Below are positions 15,173 to 23,353 of a stretch of DNA of 30,290 nt, in pieces. The notes beneath the pieces are model-generated. The model had not been told where the DNA came from, ran no database searches, and worked only from the letters and a program-made list of their open reading frames with translations. Position 1 is the first letter of the stretch; every line of letters starts with the position of its first letter. Source of the stretch: JAUIBE01 sp035267185 (GTDB taxonomy: Bacteria > Pseudomonadota > Gammaproteobacteria > Xanthomonadales > SZUA-36); the NCBI GenBank assembly GCA_035267185.1, contig DATFLY010000023.1, forward strand, positions 1-30,290, read 5' to 3'. A program made the position numbers and the translations under genes.

Positions 15173-15940
15173 ATGAACGATGACAGTGGTGCATTTGCGC
15201 CAACAAACAATAGAGGTGCGGATTGCGAAGAACTGAGATCTTCATCGCCTGATCCGTCAGCATTTCAAGATTCGAAAATTCCCGAATACCTGAAGGACAC
15301 CTATTGGTGGGCCTATCTGCATCCGAATGCAGTCCGCTTCTGGGAGCGCGAATGGCTGGTCAACGCCATCCTCTGGGGGAATATGCAACGTCTGACAAGT
15401 GTTGTGATCAATGAGCTGGAAATGTCGGCAGGATCGAGCGTCTTGCAGATGGCGTGTGTTTATGGTCAGTTTTCCAACAATCTCACAGACCATGTGGCCA
15501 GTCAGGATTCGCAATACCATGTGCTTGATATCGCACCGATTCAGCTGGCCAACGTCAGGCGAAAACTTTCCGGCTGCGACAACGTAAGCTTTCATCTTCA
15601 GGATTCCAGCAAAATGCATTTTCCTGATGCCAGTTTTGAGCATGCCGTGATGTATTTTCTGCTTCATGAGCAGCCTGAATCAGTCCGCCGTCGCTCACTT
15701 GCTGAAGCGCTTCGGGTAGTTAAACCGGGTGGCAAGGTGGTCATCGTGGATTATCACCGTCCCTATTGGTGGAATGGGTTGCGCATTGCGATGTGGCCAG
15801 TGCTCAAGAGTCTTGAGCCGTTTGCACTGGATTTGTGGCGAAACCCGATTGAAAGCTGGTTGCCTGCTGACGGGTGGGAAAGCGCGACGGATTTGTATTG
15901 CGGCGGCCTCTATCAGAAAACAGTTTTGAAACGCCTGTAG
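15173..15940 (+). CDS. rquA: Rhodoquinone biosynthesis protein RquA
   Basis: A methyltransferase-fold protein (255 residues) that converts ubiquinone to rhodoquinone by replacing a methoxy group with an amino group. RquA signatures recognised: YWWAYLHPNAVRFWERE followed by LVNAILWGN (44-70); VLQMACVYGQF (90-100) where usual class I methyltransferases have a glycine-rich SAM loop; LLHEQP (about 153-158); and VDYHRPYWW (172-180). The unusual loop is a known RquA trait. AAGG stands 7 bases before the ATG. It follows frdD by 36 bases on the same strand with no terminator, so the quinone-making enzyme and the reductase that would use the quinone appear to be co-transcribed. No other rhodoquinone gene is in the window. 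Confidence 0.93.
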   Translation: MNDDSGAFAPTNNRGADCEELRSSSPDPSAFQDSKIPEYLKDTYWWAYLHPNAVRFWEREWLVNAILWGNMQRLTSVVINELEMSAGSSVLQMACVYGQFSNNLTDHVASQDSQYHVLDIAPIQLANVRRKLSGCDNVSFHLQDSSKMHFPDASFEHAVMYFLLHEQPESVRRRSLAEALRVVKPGGKVVIVDYHRPYWWNGLRIAMWPVLKSLEPFALDLWRNPIESWLPADGWESATDLYCGGLYQKTVLKRL

Positions 15941-16046
15941 ATTTGCCTGGCAGGATTGCAACGCCAAACACTTTTCACATCTTCCTGATCTCGAGGATGT
16001 ACCATTGCATCTCGTTTTGATCCAACAGCGTTCAGGAGCTGCAGCT

Positions 16047-18494
16047 TTGTCCCCGAAAATTACATCAATCAAGTTCACTTTTGCCCTGGTACTTCCTGTT
16101 TTATTTGTCGTCAGTCTCCCTGGAGGCGTGATGGCACAAGCGCCCATCGTTCAGCCAGGTGCGCCTGGACAGGATGCCCGCAGCCTGAGTGCTGAAGAGG
16201 CTGTGAAGGTTGCCGAAACTGCTTACTCTCCCGCTGATGCGCGATTCATGCAGGATATGATTCCTCACCATCACCAGGCATTGCAGATGTCAGAGCTGGT
16301 TCCTGCGCGGACCAATAATCCTGAATTGCGTGATCTGGCCGGGCGTATTGAAGCTTCCCAGGCAGATGAGATCGAATTCATGCAGCAATGGCTGTCCGAG
16401 CGCGGGGAAAGCGTGCCGAACCCGACAGTTCATGACGCCATGCACACCACGCATGATATGGCGGGGATGGCGACGCCCGAACAAATGGCGGAGCTGGCCG
16501 CTGCCGAAAGCACTGATTTTGACCGCCTGTATCTGCAATTGATGATTCGTCATCATGATGGTGCGGTAAAGATGGTGGAGGAACTTCTTGAGCAACCAGG
16601 TGCGGCCTACGATCCCATCCTGTTTGAATTTACTTCTGACATCACCAATGACCAGACTGTCGAAATTGAGCGAATGAATGGCATGCTGGTGGGGCTGTCG
16701 GATGACCCGCGATCCGGCCTGAAGGCAGGCTTTGATGATGCAGGGCAGGCCAGCCTGAACATGAAACTGTTGGTTTCACTGCCAAAACCGCCAGGGTTTG
16801 CTGATCCGGACAATCCTGTTGAGCGCCCGGCTGAAGGTCTTCCTGATGAAGATGAGGAAGAAGAGCCTGAGCCTGAACCAACGGAATCAGACGACAGACG
16901 CTCGCCCATGATGAGCTTTGTCAATACTGATATGGCATTCCGGGACGATGTCCTGGTGGCCGGAAGCTATCACGGATTCAATATTTATAAACTTGATGCT
17001 AAAGGCCTGCCGAAGCTGACCGCGTCGGTGGTTTGTCCGGGCGGGCAGGGCGATGTGTCCATCGTCGGTGATCTCCTGATCATGTCGGCACAAGAAACAC
17101 GCGGACGATTGGATTGCGGCCTGGAGGGTGTCAGTGAAGATGTCAGTCCGGATCGCTTTCGGGGAATCAGGATTTTTGACATCAGTGACCTGACTCGTCC
17201 AAGGCAGGTCGGTGCCGTGCAGACCTGCCGGGGTTCGCATACTCATTCTGTAGTTTCCGGCCCGGGTGAAGACGGCCGGATCATCGTTTACAACTCCGGA
17301 ACTTCCACCATTCGTGAAACGGAAGAAATGGAAACCTGTTTCGACGAATTACCCGGCGATGACCGTACCGCTCTATTCCGCGTCGATGTCATCGAGATCC
17401 CGGTTGATGATCCGTCAAAGTCCAGGATTATTGACAGCCCCGCGGTATTTGCAGATCCTGAATCCGGTGCGCTGGCCGGACTGTGGCGTGGCGGTGATCA
17501 TGGCGATGATACCCAGGAGACTTCGCAGACGGATGAATGTCACGACATCACGGTATTCCCCTCGAAAAACCTGGCTGCCGGTGCCTGTTCCGGTAATGGA
17601 ATATTGTTTGATATCTCTGACCCTGGCGACCCTCAGCGCATCGATGTGGTTTCCGACACCGGGTTCGCTTACTGGCACTCGGCCACTTTTAACAACGACG
17701 GCACCAAGGTGCTGTTTACCGACGAGTGGGGCGGTGGCTCCAGGCCACGCTGTCGTGCCTGGGATCCGCTGACCTGGGGCGCCAATGCGTTCTACGACAT
17801 CGTGGATGGCAAGCTGGAGTTTCGGTCCCACTTCAAATTGCCTGCTCCTCAGCTCGAAAGCGAAAATTGTGTTGCCCACAATGGTTCTATCGTGCCAGTG
17901 CCGGGCCGGGATATTTTCGTGCAGGCCTGGTACCAGGGCGGTGTATCCGTCATCGATTTCACCGATTCGGAAAACCCGGTCGAAATCGCATATTTCGATC
18001 GCGGGCCGATCGATGCTGAGGTCCTGTTGCTGGGTGGATACTGGTCCACTTACTGGTACCAGGGGCGAATTTACGGAACTGAAATTCTGCGTGGCCTCGA
18101 CGTGTTTGAGTTACAGCCCAGCGAATTTCTGAGCGCAAACGAGATTGCTGCCGCAGCCCTTGCAGACCAGGGCAGGGCATTCAACCCACAACAACAGTTT
18201 CCGGTTTCCTGGCCAGTTGATCCGACTGTGGCACTGGCTTACCTGGATCAGTTGAATCGTGCCGGGACCATCGAGGCGCCTCTGGCTGAGGCAGCGGCTT
18301 CGGCAGTGGGCAAGGCGTCATTTGTGCTGAAAGAAGGCGGCAAAAATGAAAACATTGCCAATACCCTGATGGAACTCGCTTCTACCATTCGTGATACTGA
18401 ATTTGACGTCCTTGCTGCTCGAAGCGCAGCGGGCCTGGCCGACTCACTTGAAAACATGGGTTTGGCGCTGGTTGGATTTACAACCGGGCCATGA
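16047..18494 (+). CDS. Exported DUF305 + LVIVD-repeat (beta-propeller) protein
   Basis: The 815-residue protein has two parts. After a signal peptide (about 1-31, GGVMAQ) comes DUF305, a ferritin-like helical domain: FMQDMIPHHHQALQM (67-81) and LMIRHHDGAVKMVEELL (about 165-181), joined by a Met/His-rich stretch (AMHTTHDMAGM). DUF305 relatives are linked to copper. An acidic Glu/Pro linker (about 265-285) leads to a propeller-like region with LVIVD-type repeats such as GIRIFDISDLTRPRQVG and GILFDISDPGDPQRI, plus many Cys and His (SHTHSVVS, DECHDI, YWHSATF). TTG at 16047 is chosen because AGGAG lies 8 bases upstream and the signal peptide begins there; TTG at 16005 also has a good ribosome site (GAGGA, 7 bases). 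It may be co-transcribed with rquA, as no terminator intervenes. Confidence 0.85.
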   Translation: MSPKITSIKFTFALVLPVLFVVSLPGGVMAQAPIVQPGAPGQDARSLSAEEAVKVAETAYSPADARFMQDMIPHHHQALQMSELVPARTNNPELRDLAGRIEASQADEIEFMQQWLSERGESVPNPTVHDAMHTTHDMAGMATPEQMAELAAAESTDFDRLYLQLMIRHHDGAVKMVEELLEQPGAAYDPILFEFTSDITNDQTVEIERMNGMLVGLSDDPRSGLKAGFDDAGQASLNMKLLVSLPKPPGFADPDNPVERPAEGLPDEDEEEEPEPEPTESDDRRSPMMSFVNTDMAFRDDVLVAGSYHGFNIYKLDAKGLPKLTASVVCPGGQGDVSIVGDLLIMSAQETRGRLDCGLEGVSEDVSPDRFRGIRIFDISDLTRPRQVGAVQTCRGSHTHSVVSGPGEDGRIIVYNSGTSTIRETEEMETCFDELPGDDRTALFRVDVIEIPVDDPSKSRIIDSPAVFADPESGALAGLWRGGDHGDDTQETSQTDECHDITVFPSKNLAAGACSGNGILFDISDPGDPQRIDVVSDTGFAYWHSATFNNDGTKVLFTDEWGGGSRPRCRAWDPLTWGANAFYDIVDGKLEFRSHFKLPAPQLESENCVAHNGSIVPVPGRDIFVQAWYQGGVSVIDFTDSENPVEIAYFDRGPIDAEVLLLGGYWSTYWYQGRIYGTEILRGLDVFELQPSEFLSANEIAAAALADQGRAFNPQQQFPVSWPVDPTVALAYLDQLNRAGTIEAPLAEAAASAVGKASFVLKEGGKNENIANTLMELASTIRDTEFDVLAARSAAGLADSLENMGLALVGFTTGP

Positions 18495-18570
18495 TTGGAA
18501 GATGGCCGGACCACGGTCCGACCAGGGTCTGAATCACAACATGAACGGAGACCTGAGTGCCAGCCAGAGG

Positions 18571-20040
18571 TCAGTCCAGTCGATACATTTCGAATCCGTG
18601 CCTCAGGACTTTGGATGCCTTGCTATTTTCGCCCATGGTGAACACCCATTGTTCGCGTTCTTCATTGTCATCAGTCAGGCGAACAAAGACATCACCTTCC
18701 ACGTGCTTCAACTTGGTTTGGGCTGCTTTGAGATCATAAGAAGGCAGGTCCAGCAGGATCAGCCGGTCACCTTTCTGACGGACGGCGGTTTCGCCACCCC
18801 ACGGCGGTCCGGCGTAGTTGCCCTCGTAGGCTGAATAGTCAGGCGTTTCACCCCTGAATGGTCTCTTTGCTGTCCGAACAGCTGTTCTCATCTGCTTGAT
18901 CATATTGACGGCCGTGTTGTTGGCCGGGCCGTCACCCGCGTTGGTCAGCACGATGGTTGCGATGCGGTACCTGGGCATCAGGACAAATTGGGTGATGTAG
19001 CCAGGGCAACCGCCGCCATGCCCAACCGCCGTATCACCATCAATCTTACGGGAGCTGAAACCAAGGCCCCATGTGGTGTCAAAATCCGGATCGACCCAGT
19101 GAACGCGCTGCATTTCACGCAATGTATTTCGTTCCAATATGTCGTTTTCTTCACCGTCCAAAGTGGCAAACTGCCAAATTGCAAAACGGCCAAGGTCATT
19201 CACGGTTGATGTAAAGCCTGCTGCTGGTGTAATTGCGCGAGTGAAGAACGGGTTGACCGGTTCGCGGATGCCGCGTCGGTCAAGACCGGTGTAGCCGATC
19301 GCAAGTTGCTGACCACGCATGTCTTCCGGGTAATAGGTTCGGGTGTCTTCCAGCTTCAGCGGATCAAGTATTTGTGACTGGATGTATTCCTGGTAATCCG
19401 TGCCGGATGTTTCCTGGACAATTTCACCCGCAAGCGTCAGTGCAAGGTTTGAATACTGAAAGATCGAGTGTGCCGGGTACAGGGTCTGCTGTTCGCTTAA
19501 TTGTCGGATCATTTCCTCCCTTGTCGGGAATGGAAAATCCGGTGCATTCCAGTATGCGCCCCATGATTCCCTGGGTAGCCCTGATGAATGTGTCAATAGT
19601 CCTTCAATGGTTGGTGGGCCGTATTCCTGATGATCTTCCTCTATGTCGAACCAATCGAGATGTTCGGAAACCCTGTCACTCAACCTGAGTCTGCCGGCAT
19701 CGCGCTGCTGCATGATGCCGATGGACGTAAACAGCTTGCTGATGCTGCAGATGCTGTAAATGGTTTCGGCATCTGCCGGTCGCTCAGATTCGAGGTTAGA
19801 GAATCCATAACCCTCGCTCCAGATGAGCGTATCGTCATAAACGATACCCGCTGAAATTCCTGGCACCTTCTCGTAATCACGAATGCCGTCGATCCAGGCG
19901 TCGATGACGTTCAGGGTGCCCGCAACCTGGGGATGTACGACGAAATCCTCGGGGGAAATCCGGTCTTCGTCAGCAAATGTGCTTGATGTTGCAATGGCAG
20001 CAGTCAGGGTCACCACCAGCGGCGAAGGTAGACGGTTCAT
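18571..20040 (-). CDS. Exported serine hydrolase, beta-lactamase/DD-peptidase family (PF00144)
   Basis: The 489-residue protein has a signal peptide (1-23, TFA). Motifs of the class C beta-lactamase/penicillin-binding-like fold are in order: Ser99-Ile-Ser-Lys102 (SxxK), Tyr196-Ser-Asn198 (YxN) and His341-Gly-Gly343 (HxG, in AVGHGGGCPGY). A C-terminal extension of about 100 residues forms a beta-rich domain like DUF3471. The family includes esterases and D-amino-acid peptidases as well as lactamases, so antibiotic resistance should not be assumed. GGAAAA stands about 8 bases before the ATG. It converges with the DUF305 gene and is divergent from the AbgT gene. Confidence 0.87.
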   Translation of the reverse strand: MNRLPSPLVVTLTAAIATSSTFADEDRISPEDFVVHPQVAGTLNVIDAWIDGIRDYEKVPGISAGIVYDDTLIWSEGYGFSNLESERPADAETIYSICSISKLFTSIGIMQQRDAGRLRLSDRVSEHLDWFDIEEDHQEYGPPTIEGLLTHSSGLPRESWGAYWNAPDFPFPTREEMIRQLSEQQTLYPAHSIFQYSNLALTLAGEIVQETSGTDYQEYIQSQILDPLKLEDTRTYYPEDMRGQQLAIGYTGLDRRGIREPVNPFFTRAITPAAGFTSTVNDLGRFAIWQFATLDGEENDILERNTLREMQRVHWVDPDFDTTWGLGFSSRKIDGDTAVGHGGGCPGYITQFVLMPRYRIATIVLTNAGDGPANNTAVNMIKQMRTAVRTAKRPFRGETPDYSAYEGNYAGPPWGGETAVRQKGDRLILLDLPSYDLKAAQTKLKHVEGDVFVRLTDDNEEREQWVFTMGENSKASKVLRHGFEMYRLD

Positions 20041-20052
20041 ATTTCATTTTTC

Positions 20053-20095
20053 CGGTTCAGATTATTTGATCAGGAGCATATCACCGCTTGAACCG
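20053..20095. promoter_or_regulatory. Inverted repeat in the divergent serine hydrolase/abgT spacer
   Basis: CGGTTCA (20053-20059) and TGAACCG (20089-20095) form a perfect 7-bp inverted repeat with a 29-base spacer, placed centrally in the 104-base region between the two divergent genes. It could be a shared operator bound by a dimer across about four helix turns. No regulator is identified. Confidence 0.3.
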
Positions 20096-20144
20096 CAACT
20101 CATCGGGCACCAGCTATGTTGGCTTATGTTAGTGTGCTCAGAAT

Positions 20145-21746
20145 ATGAATAATAAATCTGCGGCCCAGCCGAACGAATCGCGAATTACCCGTTTCCTGCA
20201 TGTCGTCGAATGGCTCGGCAATGCATTGCCTCATCCTGTCACCCTCTTTGCCATGTTTGCGGCAGGAGTTGTTGTTTTATCAGGAATTCTTGGCTATTTC
20301 GATGTTGCTGTAATCGACCCAAGGCCAGAAGGCGCCAAGGGGCGCGCCGACAATGGAATGATCGAGGTTGTCAGCCTGATGAATGCCGAAGGACTGAGGA
20401 TGATCGTCCTCAACCTGGTTAAGAATTTCGTCGAATTCGCGCCATTGGGAACTGTGCTGGTTGCCCTGCTTGGTGTCGGCGTTGCTGAGCGTTCCGGCTG
20501 GTTGACCGCAGTGATTCGGGGCATGGTGCTGAAAGCACCCCCAGGCCTGGTCACGGTGATCATTGTATTTGCTGGCGTGTTGTCGAACACGGCTTCGGAA
20601 ATGGGTTACGTGGTCCTCGTGCCACTGGCTGCAATTGTTTTTTACTCACTTGGCAGACACCCGCTAGCGGGACTTGCAGCGGCCTTTGCTGGTGTTTCCG
20701 GGGGGTACAGTGCAAATTTGCTGATTGGTACCGTGGATCCGCTGTTGTCCGGCATTACGACCGAGGCAGCGCGGCTGATCGACCCGGCTTACGAGGTTGA
20801 TGTCAGCGCAAACTGGTTCTTTATGATCGCCAGCACATTCCTGATAACGGCCGTAGGCAGCTTTATCAGCCTCAAGATTGTCGAACCCTCACTTGGCGTT
20901 TACGAGGGAACGCCTGAAGGCCTGGATGATGAGGGGGAAGATGGTGAAGAACAGCATCGCATGGACCCACTGGCCGATGAAGAAAAAAAGGGGTTGTGGC
21001 GAACACTATGGGCAACGTTGATATTCGCAGCGGTGATTGCCGTGATGGTTGTTCCCGAAGGCGGCATTCTGCGAAACCAGGAGACCGGCGCAGTAGCCGG
21101 TTCGCCGTTCCTGAGGGGAATCGTTGCAATTATTTTTGTGTATTTCCTGATGATCGGTGTGGTCTACGGAAAGACCGTAGGGACCATCAAATCGGATCGT
21201 GATGTCATCAATGCCATGGCGCACGCCATGAGCACGCTGGGGCTTTACATTGCACTGGTGTTTTTTGCCGCTCAGTTCGTGAAGTTTTTCGGCTGGACCA
21301 ACCTGGGTTCAATCACGGCAGTGTCCGGAGCCAATTTCCTGGAAAGCATCGGTTTTACCGGCCCGGTCCTGTTTTTCGCGTTCATCCTTGTTTGCGCGTT
21401 CATCAACCTGATGCTGGGTTCAGCGTCAGCCCAATGGGCAGTAACGGCACCGATATTCGTGCCCATGCTGATGCTGTTGGGTTACTCACCTGAAGTTATC
21501 CAGGCGGCTTACCGGATTGGTGATTCCAGCACCAATATCATCACGCCGATGATGTCTTACTTCGGGTTGATCATAGCGTTCGTCACCCGCTACGTACCCA
21601 ATGCCGGGGTAGGGACGCTGATCGCCATCATGCTGCCTTATTCCATGGCTTTCCTGGTTTTATGGTCATTATTCTTTTTCGTCTGGACATTCATTCTGGG
21701 CTTGCCTGTCGGCCCCGCCTCACCAACGTACTACACACCGGGATAG
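20145..21746 (+). CDS. AbgT family transporter
   Basis: The 533-residue inner-membrane protein has about twelve hydrophobic segments. It matches the AbgT family (p-aminobenzoyl-glutamate importer AbgT and the antimetabolite exporters MtrF/YdaH). Recognisable blocks are the N-terminal VVEWLGNALPHPVTLFAMF, FAPLGTVLVALLGVGVAERSGW (about 99-120), NTASEMGYVVLVPLAA (about 148-163), GYSANLLIGTVDPLL, and near the end GSASAQWAVTAPIFVPML followed by GDSSTNIITPMMSYFGL. A charged cytoplasmic loop of about 50 residues (DDEGEDGEEQ) lies in the middle. Uptake of aminobenzoyl-glutamate or drug efflux cannot be decided, and no abgAB hydrolase genes are nearby. A serine hydrolase is divergent from it. Confidence 0.92.
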   Translation: MNNKSAAQPNESRITRFLHVVEWLGNALPHPVTLFAMFAAGVVVLSGILGYFDVAVIDPRPEGAKGRADNGMIEVVSLMNAEGLRMIVLNLVKNFVEFAPLGTVLVALLGVGVAERSGWLTAVIRGMVLKAPPGLVTVIIVFAGVLSNTASEMGYVVLVPLAAIVFYSLGRHPLAGLAAAFAGVSGGYSANLLIGTVDPLLSGITTEAARLIDPAYEVDVSANWFFMIASTFLITAVGSFISLKIVEPSLGVYEGTPEGLDDEGEDGEEQHRMDPLADEEKKGLWRTLWATLIFAAVIAVMVVPEGGILRNQETGAVAGSPFLRGIVAIIFVYFLMIGVVYGKTVGTIKSDRDVINAMAHAMSTLGLYIALVFFAAQFVKFFGWTNLGSITAVSGANFLESIGFTGPVLFFAFILVCAFINLMLGSASAQWAVTAPIFVPMLMLLGYSPEVIQAAYRIGDSSTNIITPMMSYFGLIIAFVTRYVPNAGVGTLIAIMLPYSMAFLVLWSLFFFVWTFILGLPVGPASPTYYTPG

Positions 21747-21830
21747 GCGCTGACAAGCACTCGATTTTGTCCGTTGATGCCCATACTTCTGATTGAACGG
21801 ATACATTCCTGATTTCGGGGTAATGCAAAC

Positions 21831-22715
21831 ATGAGAATTCTGTTGTTCCTGGCAACCAATGCCGCAGTGCTGGTGCTGATATCCATCGTGTTCAAAGTGC
21901 TGGGGCTGGAAGGTGTCCTGGCTGAGAATGGCGTGGACCTGAATCTGCAGGCACTTTTGGTGTTGTCGGCTGTGATTGGTTTTGGCGGATCCTTTATTTC
22001 ACTTGCCATGTCCAAGTGGATCGCCAAACGGAGCATGGGTGTTCGCGTGATCGAGCAACCTGCCAATGACACGGAGCACTGGCTGGTGGAAACCGTACGA
22101 CGGCAGGCCGCAGCAGTGAATATCAGTATGCCCGAAGTGGGTATATTCAATTCGCCGCAGCCCAATGCATTTGCAACCGGGATGCGGCGAAACAGTTCAC
22201 TGGTTGCTGTCAGTGGCGGACTGTTGAACAGCATGTCCAGGGGTGAGGTTGAGGCCGTGCTGGGTCATGAGGTGGCACATGTTGCCAACGGTGACATGAT
22301 CACAATGGGTTTGCTGCAGGGTGTGGTGAATACCTTTGTTGTATTTCTCTCCCGGATAATTGGACACCTGATCGACCGCCTGGTCTTTAAGACAGAGAGG
22401 GGCTATGGACCGGGCTATTTTATGGTTGTCATCATTTCCCAGATCCTGCTTTCCATGCTGGCCAGCATCATCGTGATGTGGTTCTCTCGTCGGCGCGAGT
22501 TCCGGGCAGACGAGGGTGGGGCGCAATTGGCCGGAAGGCAAAAGATGATTGCTGCCTTAAGAGCATTGCAGCGTGTCAGTGAGCCTCAGGATTTGCCCGG
22601 AGAGATGGCAACTTTCGGGATTTCCGGTCGCAAGCTTGGCGGAATACGAAAGCTGTTTATGAGCCATCCGCCATTGGAAGAGCGCATTGCTGCGCTGGAG
22701 TCTTACAAAAGCTGA
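21831..22715 (+). CDS. htpX: Membrane zinc metalloprotease HtpX
   Basis: The 294-residue inner-membrane protease of family M48 takes part in quality control of membrane proteins. Two N-terminal transmembrane segments (1-25 and 40-60) precede the catalytic part. The zinc site is His146-Glu147-x-x-His150 (LGHEVAHV) with third ligand Glu223 in RREFRADEGG. Two more hydrophobic segments lie between them (about 160-180 and 196-218). The C-terminal SHPPLEERIAALE is the family ending. Length equals E. coli HtpX (293). The stop is one base from the end of the convergent nnrU-like gene. Confidence 0.96.
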   Translation: MRILLFLATNAAVLVLISIVFKVLGLEGVLAENGVDLNLQALLVLSAVIGFGGSFISLAMSKWIAKRSMGVRVIEQPANDTEHWLVETVRRQAAAVNISMPEVGIFNSPQPNAFATGMRRNSSLVAVSGGLLNSMSRGEVEAVLGHEVAHVANGDMITMGLLQGVVNTFVVFLSRIIGHLIDRLVFKTERGYGPGYFMVVIISQILLSMLASIIVMWFSRRREFRADEGGAQLAGRQKMIAALRALQRVSEPQDLPGEMATFGISGRKLGGIRKLFMSHPPLEERIAALESYKS

Positions 22716-22716
22716 A

Positions 22717-23286
22717 TCACCCGAATGGCGGCACGCCGATAAGGATTCGGTGCAACCAGAAAACGAACACGAGGTATACGGCCAGGCCGATCACGATCAC
22801 GATAACGTCGTTTTTCGCGGAAGGCTCGGGGCCGGGGAGCGGTCTGGGTGTCCTGTGTTTGAAGGAGATTCTGTCAATCACAGCCCAGGCCAGGAAGCTG
22901 CCAAAGAGCACAACATCTGCGAGCATGCCGTTGGCGAGAAGGTGAGAAAAGGCCCACAGTTTGACGCCAACCAGTTGTGGGTGCTTGAGGGCTGATTTGA
23001 TCCGTCCCGGAAAATAGGGTGCAAAAAAGCAGATGAACGCAGGAAGCATTAACAGTGATGCGAAGTGACGCAGACCGGCCGGAGGCGCGTAAAGCACAGT
23101 CGGGTTCATTCTTGCTTCACCGTAACCCATCACGATCAGCACCAGGCCGGCCAGCGAAGCAAGGCTGTAGATGATTTTGTATTGCAGCTCCTTGCGTGCA
23201 ACCACAGAATTGCGCCAGCCTTCAGCGAAAATTGAAACAGAGTGTGGCCCCAGGAACAGTACCAGGCCGAGAATCAGTAATGTCAT
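22717..23286 (-). CDS. NnrU family membrane protein
   Basis: The 189-residue protein has about six hydrophobic helices and matches NnrU (PF07298): LVLFLGPHSVSIF at the start, then YSLASLAGLVLIVMGYGEAR, the HPQLVGVKLWAFSHLLANG block with its conserved His residues, and a final helix. NnrU was first met near nitric-oxide reductase genes; its biochemical role is not settled, and a relation to the isomerase-like NnrU domain of carotenoid enzymes has been noted. GGAGGT with 6-base spacing fixes the ATG at 23286 rather than 23301. No nitrogen-oxide genes are nearby, so a denitrification role is not supported here. Confidence 0.85.
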   Translation of the reverse strand: MTLLILGLVLFLGPHSVSIFAEGWRNSVVARKELQYKIIYSLASLAGLVLIVMGYGEARMNPTVLYAPPAGLRHFASLLMLPAFICFFAPYFPGRIKSALKHPQLVGVKLWAFSHLLANGMLADVVLFGSFLAWAVIDRISFKHRTPRPLPGPEPSAKNDVIVIVIGLAVYLVFVFWLHRILIGVPPFG

Positions 23287-23353
23287 AGTGTCACCTCCCA
23301 CTTGCCCTGGGGTCTATTCTAGACCTCTTTAAAGCATGACCTGATGACTCATG

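Noticed and set aside
15997..16020. A seven-codon frame (ATG to TGA) overlapping the first TTG of the DUF305 gene, like a leader peptide.
   Set aside because: Its ATG overlaps the GAGGA ribosome site, it has no run of a regulatory amino acid, and there is no attenuator-like pair of hairpins.
18507..18520. CGGACC-AC-GGTCCG palindrome between the DUF305 and serine hydrolase genes as a terminator.
   Set aside because: A two-base loop is too small for a stable RNA hairpin and no T run follows on either strand.
18571..20040. Reading the serine hydrolase as an antibiotic-resistance beta-lactamase.
   Set aside because: SxxK, YxN and HxG motifs are shared by many esterases and peptidases; nothing specific to a class C lactamase (such as KTG) is seen.
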